This document shows, in pieces, positions 50,021-58,392 of a stretch of DNA of 64,000 nt (positions within the stretch are counted from its first letter, which is position 1; every line of letters starts with the position of its first letter). Both the position numbers and the translations under genes were made by a program. The stretch covers positions 124,001-188,000 of the forward strand of contig NZ_QSLN01000001.1 of the NCBI RefSeq assembly GCF_003368535.1, given 5' to 3'. The notes below the pieces were generated by a model. It was not told the DNA's origin. It saw only the letters and a list, made by a program, of their open reading frames with translations, and searched no databases. This stretch comes from Ammonifex thiophilus. GTDB lineage: Bacteria; Bacillota; Desulfotomaculia; Desulfotomaculales; Ammonificaceae.

Positions 50021-51039
50021 ACGGTCTCGCCCCAGAGCTTGGGGCACTCGCGGCAGGGAGGGAAGAGTTCTTTCTTCCGGAAGGAGGCGCGGAAGGTCTG
50101 GTAAAGGGGACTGGACCAGATTTCTTCCCAGGAGTTGTGGTTGAGATCCCCTAGAATGAGCGGCTCGTAAGTTAGGATCTCGCTCTGGCGGACAAAGGAG
50201 GGCGCGGTTGTCACCGGTAGGTTGGTAAAAGTGCAGGGGGCGACCGTGCCCTTAACGCCTATAAAAGCTGCCCGCAAGACGTTTTCCGTGCAGTAGAGAC
50301 GTCGTTTCCAGGGGTAAGGCAGGTGGTAGTGGACGGCTATCCCTGCCTTGCGCCCGGCCTTGACCGCGAGCGTCAAGTAGCGTTTTACCTGCCGCAGCTC
50401 CCTTTTGTCTTTGGGCAGAAGGGCTTCCCCTTCCAGCTCCGGCGAGGGGACGAAATCCAGGGTGCTGATCACTACCTCATCGGCTCCCCGAGCGGCCAGC
50501 AAGCGAGGTACCTCCGGCAGCTCTTCCAGATCGGGGCGCAGAAGCATGTAGGCCACGTGCAGGCGGGGGTATTTAAGCCCCCGCCTTTCCCGGAGCGAGG
50601 CCAAGGCTTCCAAAGCGCTTAGCACCTGCTCGAGCTTGGTCCCGCGCCTCACTGTGTCGTTGCGGCGGATGCCAGCCAAGGAAAAAGCCACCACATAAAA
50701 CTCGAGATCCAGGATGAGCTCCATCTTCGGCCGGTCGAGCAGCATGCCGTTGGTGGTAAAACCCACCTGGCTTCCCGCCTCGCGTACCTTCCGGGCCAGG
50801 TTGAAGAACTCCGGGTACAAAAGCGGCTCCCCCCAGCCCTGGAGATAGACCAGGTCTGTGCGGGGAAAGACCGGTATGAGTTTTTGCCACAAAGCCTCCG
50901 GCAGATGCCGGTTGTCCCACTGTTCCCGGTATACGGTGCGGGGACAATAGAGGCACGAAGCGTTGCAGTAAGAGGTTACTTCCAGTTGTAGCCAGTCGAA
51001 GCGCTCTTCGGATAGGCCGGGGAAAACAAACTCCGACAA
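50017..51039 (-). CDS. Radical SAM/SPASM-type protein of unknown substrate
   Basis: A 340-residue radical SAM protein. CxxxCxxC lies at residues 25-32 (CNASCLYC), followed by YLQGWGEPLLYPEF and FTTNGMLLDRPK. The C-terminal part has Cys residues consistent with a SPASM auxiliary-cluster region (YCTENVLRAA, GTVAPCTFTNLP, then PPCRECPKLW). SPASM proteins modify peptides, carbohydrates or enzymes; no precursor peptide is visible nearby. TTG start with AAGGAG. It ends at fhs and lies 16 bases downstream of the amino-acid ABC genes on the same strand. Confidence 0.85.
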   Translation of the reverse strand: MSEFVFPGLSEERFDWLQLEVTSYCNASCLYCPRTVYREQWDNRHLPEALWQKLIPVFPRTDLVYLQGWGEPLLYPEFFNLARKVREAGSQVGFTTNGMLLDRPKMELILDLEFYVVAFSLAGIRRNDTVRRGTKLEQVLSALEALASLRERRGLKYPRLHVAYMLLRPDLEELPEVPRLLAARGADEVVISTLDFVPSPELEGEALLPKDKRELRQVKRYLTLAVKAGRKAGIAVHYHLPYPWKRRLYCTENVLRAAFIGVKGTVAPCTFTNLPVTTAPSFVRQSEILTYEPLILGDLNHNSWEEIWSSPLYQTFRASFRKKELFPPCRECPKLWGETV

Positions 51040-51054
51040 GCTTAAGCAGCTCCT

Positions 51055-51789
51055 TTACAGGAATTTGCTCAAGAAAGCGCGAGTGCGGGGGTTTTCCGGC
51101 TCGCGAAAGATCTTTCCCGGCGGGCCCTCTTCCACTATTCGCCCCTCGTCCATGAAGATGACCCGGTCGGCCACCTCGCGGGCGAAGCGCATCTCGTGCG
51201 TTACCACCACCATGGTCATGCCTTCACAAGCCAGATCCCGCATAACAGCCAGCACCTCTCCCACCATCTCCGGGTCGAGCGCCGAAGTGGGTTCGTCGAA
51301 AAGCATCACTTTAGGCTCCATAGCCAGGGCACGGGCGATGGCTACCCGCTGCTGCTGCCCTCCGGAAAGTTGGTCGGGATAGGTGTGGGCTTTTTCTTCC
51401 AGGCCCACCTTGCGCAGAAGCTCGAAGGCCTTGGCCTGGGCGTCCTGGCGGGACATCTTTTTCACCACCATCGGAGCTAAAACGATGTTCTCCAGCGCCG
51501 TCTTGTGGGGGAAGAGGTTGAAGCTTTGAAAGACCATCCCCACCTTCTGGCGAATGAGATTTATGTCAGTGGAGGGGTTGTTAAGCTCCACCCCGTCGAT
51601 GATAATGGAGCCCGCCGTCGGCTCCTCCAAGAGGTTGAGGCAGCGCAGGAAGGTGCTCTTGCCCGAACCCGAAGGGCCGATAATCACCACCACTTCGCCG
51701 GCCGCTACCTGGCAATCGATGCCCCGCAGCACTTCTAACTTCCCGAAGTTCTTGTATAGTCCCCTTACCTCGATCATACTTGTAGACAT
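51055..51789 (-). CDS. glnQ: Polar amino-acid ABC transporter, ATPase subunit
   Basis: A 244-residue ABC ATPase of the GlnQ/HisP group: Walker [18 protein letters not shown]-loop [13 protein letters not shown], signature [16 protein letters not shown], Walker [16 protein letters not shown]. The ATG at 51789 overlaps the permease stop by one base (TGATG), showing coupling and excluding a longer upstream start. Substrate is likely glutamine or another polar amino acid. Confidence 0.93.
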   Translation of the reverse strand: MSTSMIEVRGLYKNFGKLEVLRGIDCQVAAGEVVVIIGPSGSGKSTFLRCLNLLEEPTAGSIIIDGVELNNPSTDINLIRQKVGMVFQSFNLFPHKTALENIVLAPMVVKKMSRQDAQAKAFELLRKVGLEEKAHTYPDQLSGGQQQRVAIARALAMEPKVMLFDEPTSALDPEMVGEVLAVMRDLACEGMTMVVVTHEMRFAREVADRVIFMDEGRIVEEGPPGKIFREPENPRTRAFLSKFL

Positions 51790-52490
51790 CAGGTTCTCAC
51801 CCGCAGTCTTTTCTCCCAATAGTCTACCAGACGGGATATGGACAAGGTAAGAATCAAATAAATGAAGGCTACGGTCAGCCATATCTCGAAGGGGCGGAAG
51901 GTGCTGGCAATTATGATCTGCCCCCGCCGGGTGAGCTCCACGATCCCGATCACCGAGAGCAGGGAAGTATCTTTCAGCATGGCGATGAACTCGTTCCCCA
52001 GAGGGGGGATGATGTTCCTTACGGCCTGGGGGAGAATCACGTAGCGCATGGCCTGGCGATAGGTCATCCCCAGGCTGCGGGCGGCTTCCATCTGCCCTTT
52101 CGGTATGGACTGAATGCCAGCACGGAAGATCTCGGCCACGTAGGCACCGCTGTTAAGACTGGTGGCAATAATGGCGGCGGCAAAGGCGGGGATGTGGGTG
52201 CTGGTGAAGAGCCGGGGCAGGCCCCAGCTCTCCACCAGGAAGCTTTGCAGCTGCTCCAATAGCTGAGGGAGGCCGAAGTAGACGATGAAGATCTGCACCA
52301 AAAGCGGGGTTCCCCGCAGGAAGTCCACGTAGCAGGTGGAAAGAAAGCGAATCACCCGGTTCCGGGAAAGCCTCCCTAGCCCCACGATGAGGCCGAAAAC
52401 GCAACCCAGGGAAACGGCCAAGCAGGTTATCTTTAAGGTTTCTACCGCTCCTAAGAGCAAATAGGGGAGATTGCGCCAGATAAACTCCAC
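51789..52490 (-). CDS. glnP: Polar amino-acid ABC transporter, permease
   Basis: A 233-residue permease of the HisM/GlnP family with five or six helices and the EAA coupling loop ([21 protein letters not shown]). GTG with AGAGGTGG. Operon order is binding protein, permease, ATPase, all leftward. Confidence 0.93.
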   Translation of the reverse strand: MEFIWRNLPYLLLGAVETLKITCLAVSLGCVFGLIVGLGRLSRNRVIRFLSTCYVDFLRGTPLLVQIFIVYFGLPQLLEQLQSFLVESWGLPRLFTSTHIPAFAAAIIATSLNSGAYVAEIFRAGIQSIPKGQMEAARSLGMTYRQAMRYVILPQAVRNIIPPLGNEFIAMLKDTSLLSVIGIVELTRRGQIIIASTFRPFEIWLTVAFIYLILTLSISRLVDYWEKRLRVRT

Positions 52491-52508
52491 CGCAGGCCAC
52501 CTCTGGTC

Positions 52509-53324
52509 TTACTTGACCGGGGGCTCTCCGGGGAGAAAGCTCGGAGGATCTTCCCCGAACCAGCGGCGGTAGATTTCCGCATACTGGCCGTTTTCTTTCA
52601 GCTTCTTCAGTCCCTCGTTTATTTGCTGCAAGAGCTCGGGCCGGTTCTTGGGAACGGCGATGCCGTAGAACTCGCTATTGATACAGATGTCCTTGACCAC
52701 CTTCACCTCCGGGTGTCCCTGCTTGATGAAGTAAGCGGTCACCGGGTAGTCGTTAATGAAGGCGTCCACGCCGCCGTTGATGAGTTCCATGAAGGCGTCG
52801 TTGGCCGTGTTAAACTCGACGACTTTGGCTCCAGGGATACTCTTGGCAAACTTTGCCCCAGTGGTGCCGAGCTGGGCTGCTATTTTCTTCCCTTCGAGGT
52901 CTTTTAGGGTCTTGATGTCCTGGTTGTCTGCCCGCACGGCTACGCGGAGCCCGGACTGGTAGTAGGGCAGGGAGAAGTTGACCTGCTTTTTCCGTTCCTC
53001 GTCGATGCTGATGGCCGATATGGCCATATCCACGCTTCCCGTTTTTACGGCGGCGATGATGCCGTCAAACCCCATGTCTTTGAACTCCACGTCGAAGCCT
53101 TGGGTGGCCGCCAGAGCTTTCATGAGGTCAATGTCGAAGCCCGTTATCTGCCCGGTCTTGTCGTCGCGGAACTCAAAGGGGGCGAAAGAGGCCTCGGTGG
53201 CCACCACATACTTGGACTTTTGGCTTTCGGCAGCGGTTTTGCTGCCGGGTGCCCCGCAACCGGAAAAAAGGATAGCGGTCACCAGCACAAGCCCCATGCA
53301 CAAGCTCGACCACAACTTCTTCAT
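52509..53324 (-). CDS. glnH: Amino-acid-binding lipoprotein of the ABC transporter
   Basis: A 271-residue family 3 solute-binding protein. The lipoprotein signal (VLVTAILFSGC) gives a lipidated Cys near residue 23. The mature part carries YVVATEASFAPFEFRDDKTG, FDIDLMKALA, and SVDMAISAISIDEERKKQVN. ATG 53324 follows GGGGAGG; an open frame extends much further upstream to 53543 but would destroy the signal peptide. The 221-bp upstream gap to the tRNA gene holds only a weak promoter-like ATTGTT/TACAAA pair. Confidence 0.93.
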   Translation of the reverse strand: MKKLWSSLCMGLVLVTAILFSGCGAPGSKTAAESQKSKYVVATEASFAPFEFRDDKTGQITGFDIDLMKALAATQGFDVEFKDMGFDGIIAAVKTGSVDMAISAISIDEERKKQVNFSLPYYQSGLRVAVRADNQDIKTLKDLEGKKIAAQLGTTGAKFAKSIPGAKVVEFNTANDAFMELINGGVDAFINDYPVTAYFIKQGHPEVKVVKDICINSEFYGIAVPKNRPELLQQINEGLKKLKENGQYAEIYRRWFGEDPPSFLPGEPPVK

Positions 53325-53545
53325 TTTTCGTCCTCCCCTTGCAAATTTTGTAGTGCTGAAACGTAACGCAACAATCATCTGAGAAAATACGGCGTTAAGC
53401 CAGAAGTTCCTTCTGGAAATTCGCTCGGCCGGAAGTTGAAGCAAAAGAAGTGAGGCGCTTTCTGACCCAGGGTCGGGAAACGTGAAAGTTGCTAAGGAAG
53501 GAGTTTTGCCAGTATAATCGGGGAGAACAGCTGCATTGCGCACCT

Positions 53546-53642
53546 TGGCGGGAGTGGGTAGGAATCGAACCTACCGCGGACCTATTCCTGCCCGCCAGCT
53601 GGCTTTGAAGGCCAGGAGATCCACCAGGACCCGTCCACTCCC
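53546..53642 (-). tRNA. selC: Selenocysteine tRNA (anticodon TCA)
   Basis: A 97-base tRNA on the minus strand with encoded CCA. The acceptor stem is 8 bp (GGGAGTGG with CCACTCCC) and the T stem 5 bp, the 8+5 pattern of bacterial tRNA-Sec. The D stem is 6 bp with a 4-base loop (TGGT). The anticodon loop is CTTCAAA with TCA at 53608-53606, in a CTGGC/GCCAG stem. A long variable arm follows. This decodes UGA as selenocysteine when SelB and a SECIS element are present. selA, selB and selD are not in the window. Confidence 0.95.
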
Positions 53643-53658
53643 GCTTCCCTTGCTTACG

Positions 53659-53688
53659 ATTATAGCGGTGGGGGTAAGGTCTTGTCAA
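53659..53688 (-). promoter_or_regulatory. Perfect-hexamer promoter of selC
   Basis: On the minus strand TTGACA (53683-53688), 18 bp, TATAAT (53659-53664), ending 17 bases before the tRNA. The -35 overlaps the start codon of the divergent FIST gene. Confidence 0.8.
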
Positions 53689-54821
53689 ACGGGGGCCGGA
53701 GGGTAAAAGCGGCCTGGGGAGCGAGCAAGCGGCGGTACCCCCGGGAAGCGGTTCGCGAGGCCTGGACGCAGGTGGTGCCGGGAGAGGTAGGGCCTTCTCT
53801 TTTTCTCTGTTTCTTCACCCCTGACTACTCTCCTGACGAGGTCTTCTCCCATCTAAACTTTCTCCTTTATGAATACCCCTCCTGGCGGCTGGCCGGTCTT
53901 TCTACGGCCGGGATCATTTCCCCCCGGGGGGTATGGGAGCAGGGCCTGGGGCTGCTCCGCATATCCGGAGAAGGGCTGGTAATAGTGACCTCCATGGCTA
54001 AATTAGGGCGGCTGGCCGCCTTCCAGGCCGGGAAGGAGGCGGGGGAGGAGCTGCTGGCAGAGGGGATAAGACCTCCCGGGACCATCTTCGTCTTTTACGA
54101 CGGCTACGCTGAGGGCATCACCCCCTTCCTCTGGGGGCTTTACGGCGTGCTGGGGCCCGACTTCACCTATGTAGGAGGGGGAGGAGGGGAACATTCCCTT
54201 GGAAAGGGATCGGTTCAGCTCACGGAGGGGGGTTGGACTACCGGAGCGGCGGTGGTGGTAGGAGTGGGAGGACTGGAGACAGTGGTGCTGGCGGGGCATG
54301 GGTGGCGGCCCAAGGCCAGTCCCTTTTTCGTCACGCGGGCTGAAGGAAGGACGGTAACCGGCATCAACGGCTTCCCGGCCCGGGAGGCTTACCTCGACCT
54401 GGTGAAGGAAAGGGGCAGAAGTATATCCGAAATAGGAATCGCTCATCCCCTGGGCTTTCCCCGGCTGACAGGGGAATTTTTGCTACGCGATCCCTTAAGG
54501 GAACTGCCCGGGGGAGCGATAGAGTTTGTAAGCGAAGTCCCCTACAATAGCGCTGCTTTTCTCATGCAGGCGGAGGATCTGGCGGCAGTGGCGGAGAGGG
54601 TGGTAAAAAAAGCGTTCGAGCTTTCGCCTGAGCCCAGCTTCGGCCTCATAGCCTATTGCCTTTCGCACCACTGGCTTGCCTCCAAATCGACAGAAGGGAT
54701 GCTAAGCTTGTGGGGCGAGGTCCCTTATCTAGGCTTTTTGAGCTTCGGCGAAATAGCCGCGAAGGGAGCGGTTCCCTTCGTGCAGAATAAGACGGTCACC
54801 GTGGCCTTGGGGAGGGAATAG
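53682..54821 (+). CDS. FIST-domain sensor protein
   Basis: A 379-residue protein with FIST N and C domains (small-ligand sensory modules proposed to bind amino acids). Segments AGLSTAGIISPRGVW, TYVGGGGGEHSLGKGSVQL and PFVQNKTVTVALGRE fit the family. No membrane segment is evident. The TTG start has only AAGG nearby and overlaps the -35 box of the selC promoter; no better start is seen. The GGDEF gene begins 4 bases after its stop, so it is probably the sensor partner of that cyclase. Confidence 0.82.
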   Translation: MSNGGRRVKAAWGASKRRYPREAVREAWTQVVPGEVGPSLFLCFFTPDYSPDEVFSHLNFLLYEYPSWRLAGLSTAGIISPRGVWEQGLGLLRISGEGLVIVTSMAKLGRLAAFQAGKEAGEELLAEGIRPPGTIFVFYDGYAEGITPFLWGLYGVLGPDFTYVGGGGGEHSLGKGSVQLTEGGWTTGAAVVVGVGGLETVVLAGHGWRPKASPFFVTRAEGRTVTGINGFPAREAYLDLVKERGRSISEIGIAHPLGFPRLTGEFLLRDPLRELPGGAIEFVSEVPYNSAAFLMQAEDLAAVAERVVKKAFELSPEPSFGLIAYCLSHHWLASKSTEGMLSLWGEVPYLGFLSFGEIAAKGAVPFVQNKTVTVALGRE

Positions 54822-54825
54822 TGAC

Positions 54826-55746
54826 TTGGCGGCGCAGCTTTCGTCCATGATGCTGGAATTGCTGGCTCTTTACGAAATCACCAGCTGGCGCTTTCCGCAC
54901 TCGGAAGAGGAGATCTTACTCTGGTTTATCGACAAGACCAGCCGGCTTTTCGGGGTGACCGGTTTTTCGGTGGAAGTGAAAGTTCCTGGTTCCCCTGCCC
55001 CCCAGGTCTGGCGGTGGGGTAAGGGAGGAGTGGAGCCTCAGCACCGCTACTCCTGGAGGGATGCCGAGCTCGAACTCGAAGTGAGTTTCGTTCACCCGCA
55101 AGGCTTCGATGAGCGGGCCCGACGGCTGCTGAACGTCTTGGGTTGCCAGCTAGGGCAGAACCTGCGCACTTTCTACTGGTACCGGCGGCTGCAGTACCTC
55201 ACCTGCCACGACTGCTTGACCGGCCTTCCCAACCGAGCTTACTTCGAGGCGGAACTGGAGCGCTTGAAAGAGACCTTTGCCTACCCGGTGAGTTTCATCG
55301 TTTGCGACCTGGACAACCTCAAAGAGGCCAACGACAGCAGGGGGCACAGCTTTGGGGACGAGCTTTTAAGGGCGGCGGCCAGACTCATCAAAGAGTCGGT
55401 GCGCGAGAGTGACGTGGTAGCCAGAGTAGGGGGAGACGAGTTCGTAGTGGTGCTTCCCCGGACGGGGCGCCAGGCGGCCCTCAAGGTGGCCCGGCGCATA
55501 AAGAAACGCTTGGCTGCCCACAACACCCAGCACCCCCATCTTCCCCTGAGTATCTCCGTAGGGGCGGGGACGGCTTCTTCACCGGAGCGCCTGCGCCAGG
55601 GACTGGACGAGGCCGACCGTGCGATGTACCGCAACAAGGTGCGGCACAAAGAGGCGGTTAAGAGGAACGGCTCCTCGGATCCCACATGTGGTTACATTCT
55701 TCGCAGGCAGCCAGGGGGCGGCGTAGATAGAAGAGCAGATCTATGA
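54826..55746 (+). CDS. Diguanylate cyclase (GGDEF) with N-terminal sensory region
   Basis: A 306-residue protein. The N-terminal 130 residues look like a divergent GAF-type domain. The GGDEF domain spans about residues 135-285, with DCLTGLPNRAYFE, FIVCDLDNLKEANDSRGHSF and an intact GGDEF in ARVGGDEFVVVLPR. It should make cyclic di-GMP. The RxxD inhibitory site is not obvious. It starts 4 bases after the FIST gene (TTG); its C terminus overlaps a convergent gene by 89 bases and may be partly dispensable. A flagellar operon lies 2.7 kb downstream. Confidence 0.9.
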   Translation: MAAQLSSMMLELLALYEITSWRFPHSEEEILLWFIDKTSRLFGVTGFSVEVKVPGSPAPQVWRWGKGGVEPQHRYSWRDAELELEVSFVHPQGFDERARRLLNVLGCQLGQNLRTFYWYRRLQYLTCHDCLTGLPNRAYFEAELERLKETFAYPVSFIVCDLDNLKEANDSRGHSFGDELLRAAARLIKESVRESDVVARVGGDEFVVVLPRTGRQAALKVARRIKKRLAAHNTQHPHLPLSISVGAGTASSPERLRQGLDEADRAMYRNKVRHKEAVKRNGSSDPTCGYILRRQPGGGVDRRADL

Positions 55747-55903
55747 ACCACCAGGCTGGGATAAAGGCCCAAAGGAGAGGGAAGAAAAAGCCGCCACCGA
55801 AGAGTACCGCCGTGCCGCCGAAACCGTAGAGGATGAACTTGTCGTTTTGCCCCACCGGCACAATGCGGCTGGAGCCGCAGCGGGGGCAGCGAATGTTAGC
55901 CAT
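55658..55903 (-). CDS. Zinc-ribbon small membrane protein
   Basis: An 81-residue protein with CPRC near the N terminus and CEEC near the C terminus, flanking two hydrophobic helices (FILYGFGGTAVLFGGGFFF and LLWAFIPAWWFIDLLF). The Cys pairs could form one zinc site on the cytoplasmic side. ATG with a perfect AGGAGG. It overlaps the convergent GGDEF gene by 89 bases, and both frames look genuine. Function is unknown. Confidence 0.75.
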   Translation of the reverse strand: MANIRCPRCGSSRIVPVGQNDKFILYGFGGTAVLFGGGFFFPLLWAFIPAWWFIDLLFYLRRPLAACEECNHMWDPRSRSS

Positions 55904-55992
55904 ACTGTTGGCCTCCTGGACGATCTCTCGTTTTTCTTATTATAAACGGTAATGAAGGAACAAACCAAACCTCAAAAGGAGTGGGACGAACG

Positions 55993-57189
55993 TTGGTCGC
56001 GGAGCGAAGAGGGAGAGCCAGGATACCTTTCAGCCGGCCTTACCTAGGTCCCGAGGAGGAAGAGGCGGTACGCGAGGTCTTGCGCGAAGGGAGACTGGAG
56101 TCCGGTTCACGGGTGCGGGCTTTTGAGGAGCGTCTAGCCAGCTGGCTAGGGGTAAAGTACGCCGTCGTGGTGGCAAGCGGGGCAGCGGCCTTGCACGCGG
56201 CCCTCTACGCCGTAGGGATAAGCCGGGGAGACGAGGTGATCCTCTCTCCGCTTGCCCCGCCAGAGGTGGGCAGCGCCATCCTTTACCTGGGTGCCAAGCC
56301 GGTGTTCGCCGACATTAATCCCGCAACCTTGACCCTTGACCTGGAAGAGGTCAAACGTAACTTGACTCCCCAGACCCGCGCTCTGATAGTGACGCACTAC
56401 GCCGGGTTACCGGCGGACCTCGAGCCCTTGACCGCGTTTGCCGCCGAGAACGAACTGGCGCTCATCGAGGACGCAACCTGCGCCTTGGGAGCCACATATA
56501 AAGGGCGGCCGGTGGGAAGTTTCGGGCAGGTAGCCGCCTTTTCTTTTTCCCCCGACTCCACCCTCACTACCGGGACTGGAGGGGCGGTGGTGACCGACGA
56601 CCCCGAAATTTACCGGTGGCTAAGGCTCTTCACTTCCCTGGGAATAGTGCGCTCGCTGGCCGACTGGGTGCGGAAGGAGGGTCCCTGGCATTTCGAAGTG
56701 CAGGAGGTGGGCTTCGACTACCGCCCCGGGGAGATACAAGGGGCCTTGGGGCTGGCACAGCTGGGTCGGCTTGAGGAGATGCTGACCCGGAGGCGGGAGT
56801 TGGCTGCCCGCTACCTCGAAGCTTTGTCCTCCCTGCCTCTGCATCCGGTCTCCTATCCGCCGAACTCCCAGCCGGCCTGGACCTTCTTCCCGGTAAGGCT
56901 TAACTTGGAGGCTCTGCGGGCGGGCCGGGAGGAAATCTACCCTGCCCTGTGGGTTGAGGGGGTCGAAGTGGGGGTGCACTACCTGCCTCTTTATCTGCAC
57001 CCGCTTTACGGGTGGATAGGGGATCCCAACGTCTGCACCTTGGGCCAGGGCCCCCCCTGCCCCAAAGCAGAGGCCGTTTACCCGGAACTCCTCTCCTTAC
57101 CCCTTTACCCGGCCATGACCGACGAGGAGCAGGGAGAAGTGATAGCGGCATTAAGCCGGGTGCTGCTTTCTCGGCTTAAAGTTAGTTGA
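55993..57189 (+). CDS. DegT/DnrJ/EryC1-family protein lacking the PLP lysine
   Basis: A 398-residue aminotransferase-fold protein, normally used to make amino-sugars. Family motifs are present: IPFSRPYLGPEEEEAVREVL, VVVASGAAALHAAL, DEVILSPLAPPEV, the PLP-contacting ALIEDATCALGA, and GFDYRPGEIQGALGLAQL. However, the segment that carries the Schiff-base lysine reads FSFSPDSTLTTGTGGAV, with Ser (codon 56557-56559) where homologues have Lys. A transaminase reaction should therefore be impossible; a lyase/dehydratase like ColD (His at that place) or a non-catalytic role is possible. TTG 55993 is favoured because GTG 55981 overlaps the AAAGGAG site. Confidence 0.85.
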   Translation: MVAERRGRARIPFSRPYLGPEEEEAVREVLREGRLESGSRVRAFEERLASWLGVKYAVVVASGAAALHAALYAVGISRGDEVILSPLAPPEVGSAILYLGAKPVFADINPATLTLDLEEVKRNLTPQTRALIVTHYAGLPADLEPLTAFAAENELALIEDATCALGATYKGRPVGSFGQVAAFSFSPDSTLTTGTGGAVVTDDPEIYRWLRLFTSLGIVRSLADWVRKEGPWHFEVQEVGFDYRPGEIQGALGLAQLGRLEEMLTRRRELAARYLEALSSLPLHPVSYPPNSQPAWTFFPVRLNLEALRAGREEIYPALWVEGVEVGVHYLPLYLHPLYGWIGDPNVCTLGQGPPCPKAEAVYPELLSLPLYPAMTDEEQGEVIAALSRVLLSRLKVS

Positions 57190-58018
57190 GCTTTTCGGTT
57201 ACGGCTCGGTATTTCGCCAGGAGTTCGTTGAAACTGCTGACGCCGAGTTTGCGGTAGATGAACTTGCGGTAGGTTTTCACGGTGTAAACGCTAAGGTTGA
57301 GGTAGGCGGCGATCTCTTCGTTGGTAAGCCGGCGAAGTAAGAGGAATAAAATCTCCCTTTCGCGGGGAGAAAGGCGGCGCTCGAGCTCCGGCGGGAGCGA
57401 GGGGATCTCGCGGGCGAGCGCCAGTTCTTTTTCCATAAGTAAGAGCAGGGTTTTAAGGAAGGTCACGGCGAAGCCGAGTTCCCTTTCGGCGTGCATGGAT
57501 ATGTCTAGGTACCCCAAGATGGAATTGCCGAGGCCCCGCACGGGGGCCGCCACGCACCACCAGTTGTGGAAGAGCCGGCAGAAGTGCTGCTCACCGCGAA
57601 CGGCCACCAGCCGGCCGAGCTCCCGCGCCATGGCTAGGGCGTTGGTACCGCAGCTTCTCTCGGTGAAGACCGTGCCCGGGACCACGCCTAAATCTCGGGC
57701 GGCTTCCAGAATCTCGGGCGAGGCGTAGAGTTTGAGGGCAACCAACTCCGGGTCGCAGAGGATGCAGATGAAGTTCCGCTGAGGATCGGTGGTGCAGATC
57801 GGCCTCACCGTCTTCTCGGCCAGGGAGATAAGGAGTTCGGCGGCTTTAAGACGGGGAGCTAAGGCGGCGGGATCGAGGATTTCTCGGGGGCGGGTCAGAT
57901 CTTGAGGCACGCCGCAGGCGCGGCAGCGGGCGTAAGAAGCTTCCAGTTCCTCCGGAGAACAAAGAAGGGGAAAGTAATCCTCGTCAGAAATCCCGCTTTT
58001 TTTGCTGAAGGGAGCCAA
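57182..58018 (-). CDS. LuxR-type regulator with an AcoR-like GAF sensor and many cysteines
   Basis: A 278-residue regulator. The C-terminal 65 residues are a LuxR helix-turn-helix (LSPREREILFLLLRRLTNEE, YLNLSVYTVKTYRKFIYRKL). The N-terminal two-thirds resemble the GAF region of AcoR-type sigma-54 activators (VPGTVFTERSCGTNALAMAR), but no AAA+ domain is present. It is unusually Cys-rich (ARCRACG, RPICTT, ICILCDPE, ERSCGT, HFCRLF, WWCVAAP), which suggests a metal or Fe-S cluster. TTG 58018 follows GGAGGGG; the GTG at 58072 lies in the -10 box and is rejected. It overlaps the convergent DegT gene by 8 bases. Confidence 0.82.
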   Translation of the reverse strand: MAPFSKKSGISDEDYFPLLCSPEELEASYARCRACGVPQDLTRPREILDPAALAPRLKAAELLISLAEKTVRPICTTDPQRNFICILCDPELVALKLYASPEILEAARDLGVVPGTVFTERSCGTNALAMARELGRLVAVRGEQHFCRLFHNWWCVAAPVRGLGNSILGYLDISMHAERELGFAVTFLKTLLLLMEKELALAREIPSLPPELERRLSPREREILFLLLRRLTNEEIAAYLNLSVYTVKTYRKFIYRKLGVSSFNELLAKYRAVTEKLN

Positions 58019-58070
58019 AGCTAGCCCCTCCGCCCTATTACCGCTTGCTGGAATAGTTTGCTTTCCCTTC

Positions 58071-58100
58071 ACTATAGCAGATTTCCGCCGGAGAGTACAA
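58071..58100 (-). promoter_or_regulatory. Promoter of the LuxR-type regulator
   Basis: On the minus strand TTGTAC (58095-58100), 18 bp, TATAGT (58071-58076). The transcript would begin near 58064, before TTG 58018. Confidence 0.45.
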
Positions 58101-58392
58101 GGAGAAAAGGGCTCAAAAAACGGGGGGAGGAGGAAGCATGAAAAGGCTTCATGCCTCCTCTTTGGGGTGGAACTAACTTTTGGTTTCTTTTAAGTCACTT
58201 CTCGGGTTTTATCTTAGCAATAGCCCTTCCGCTCGCCAATTACCCAAAAAAGGGGTAAGACACAACCGTTTGGGAAGGCATAAAGAGGCAGAACCGATGT
58301 TCCGGGAGATTGGTCCTGAAAGCCAGTGCAGCCTCCCCCCGCCAATTTTTTTGCCAGCACATACATAATACAAGAAGGAATTGGTCATTTGG
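58101..58392. other. Long non-coding region ahead of the flagellar operon
   Basis: The 437-bp gap between the LuxR start and flgB has no convincing gene. It contains a bulged hairpin (58127-58160, GAGGAG...GCATGAA with TTCATGC...CTCCTC), which on the minus strand is followed by six Ts (58120-58115). Further stems include ACCGAT pairing with ATTGGT near 58290-58315. The stretch 58230-58350 looks like a structured leader, but it does not match the cyclic di-GMP, cobalamin or other riboswitch cores I know. Confidence 0.4.

Noticed and set aside
48569-50047. Leftward 492-codon frame opposite fhs
   Set aside because: A shadow of the well-supported formate-tetrahydrofolate ligase gene in high-GC DNA; no ribosome site and no recognisable motifs.
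55658-55903. Zinc-ribbon membrane ORF as a mere shadow of the GGDEF gene
   Set aside because: I considered dismissing it because of the 89-base overlap. Two paired CxxC motifs, two membrane helices and a perfect AGGAGG argue for a real gene, so it was kept.
58230-58350. Possible cyclic di-GMP or cobalamin riboswitch ahead of flgB
   Set aside because: Short resemblances (GGGAAGGC, CATAAAG) occur, but the conserved cores of these riboswitches are missing and the stems do not match. Kept only as an unassigned structured region.
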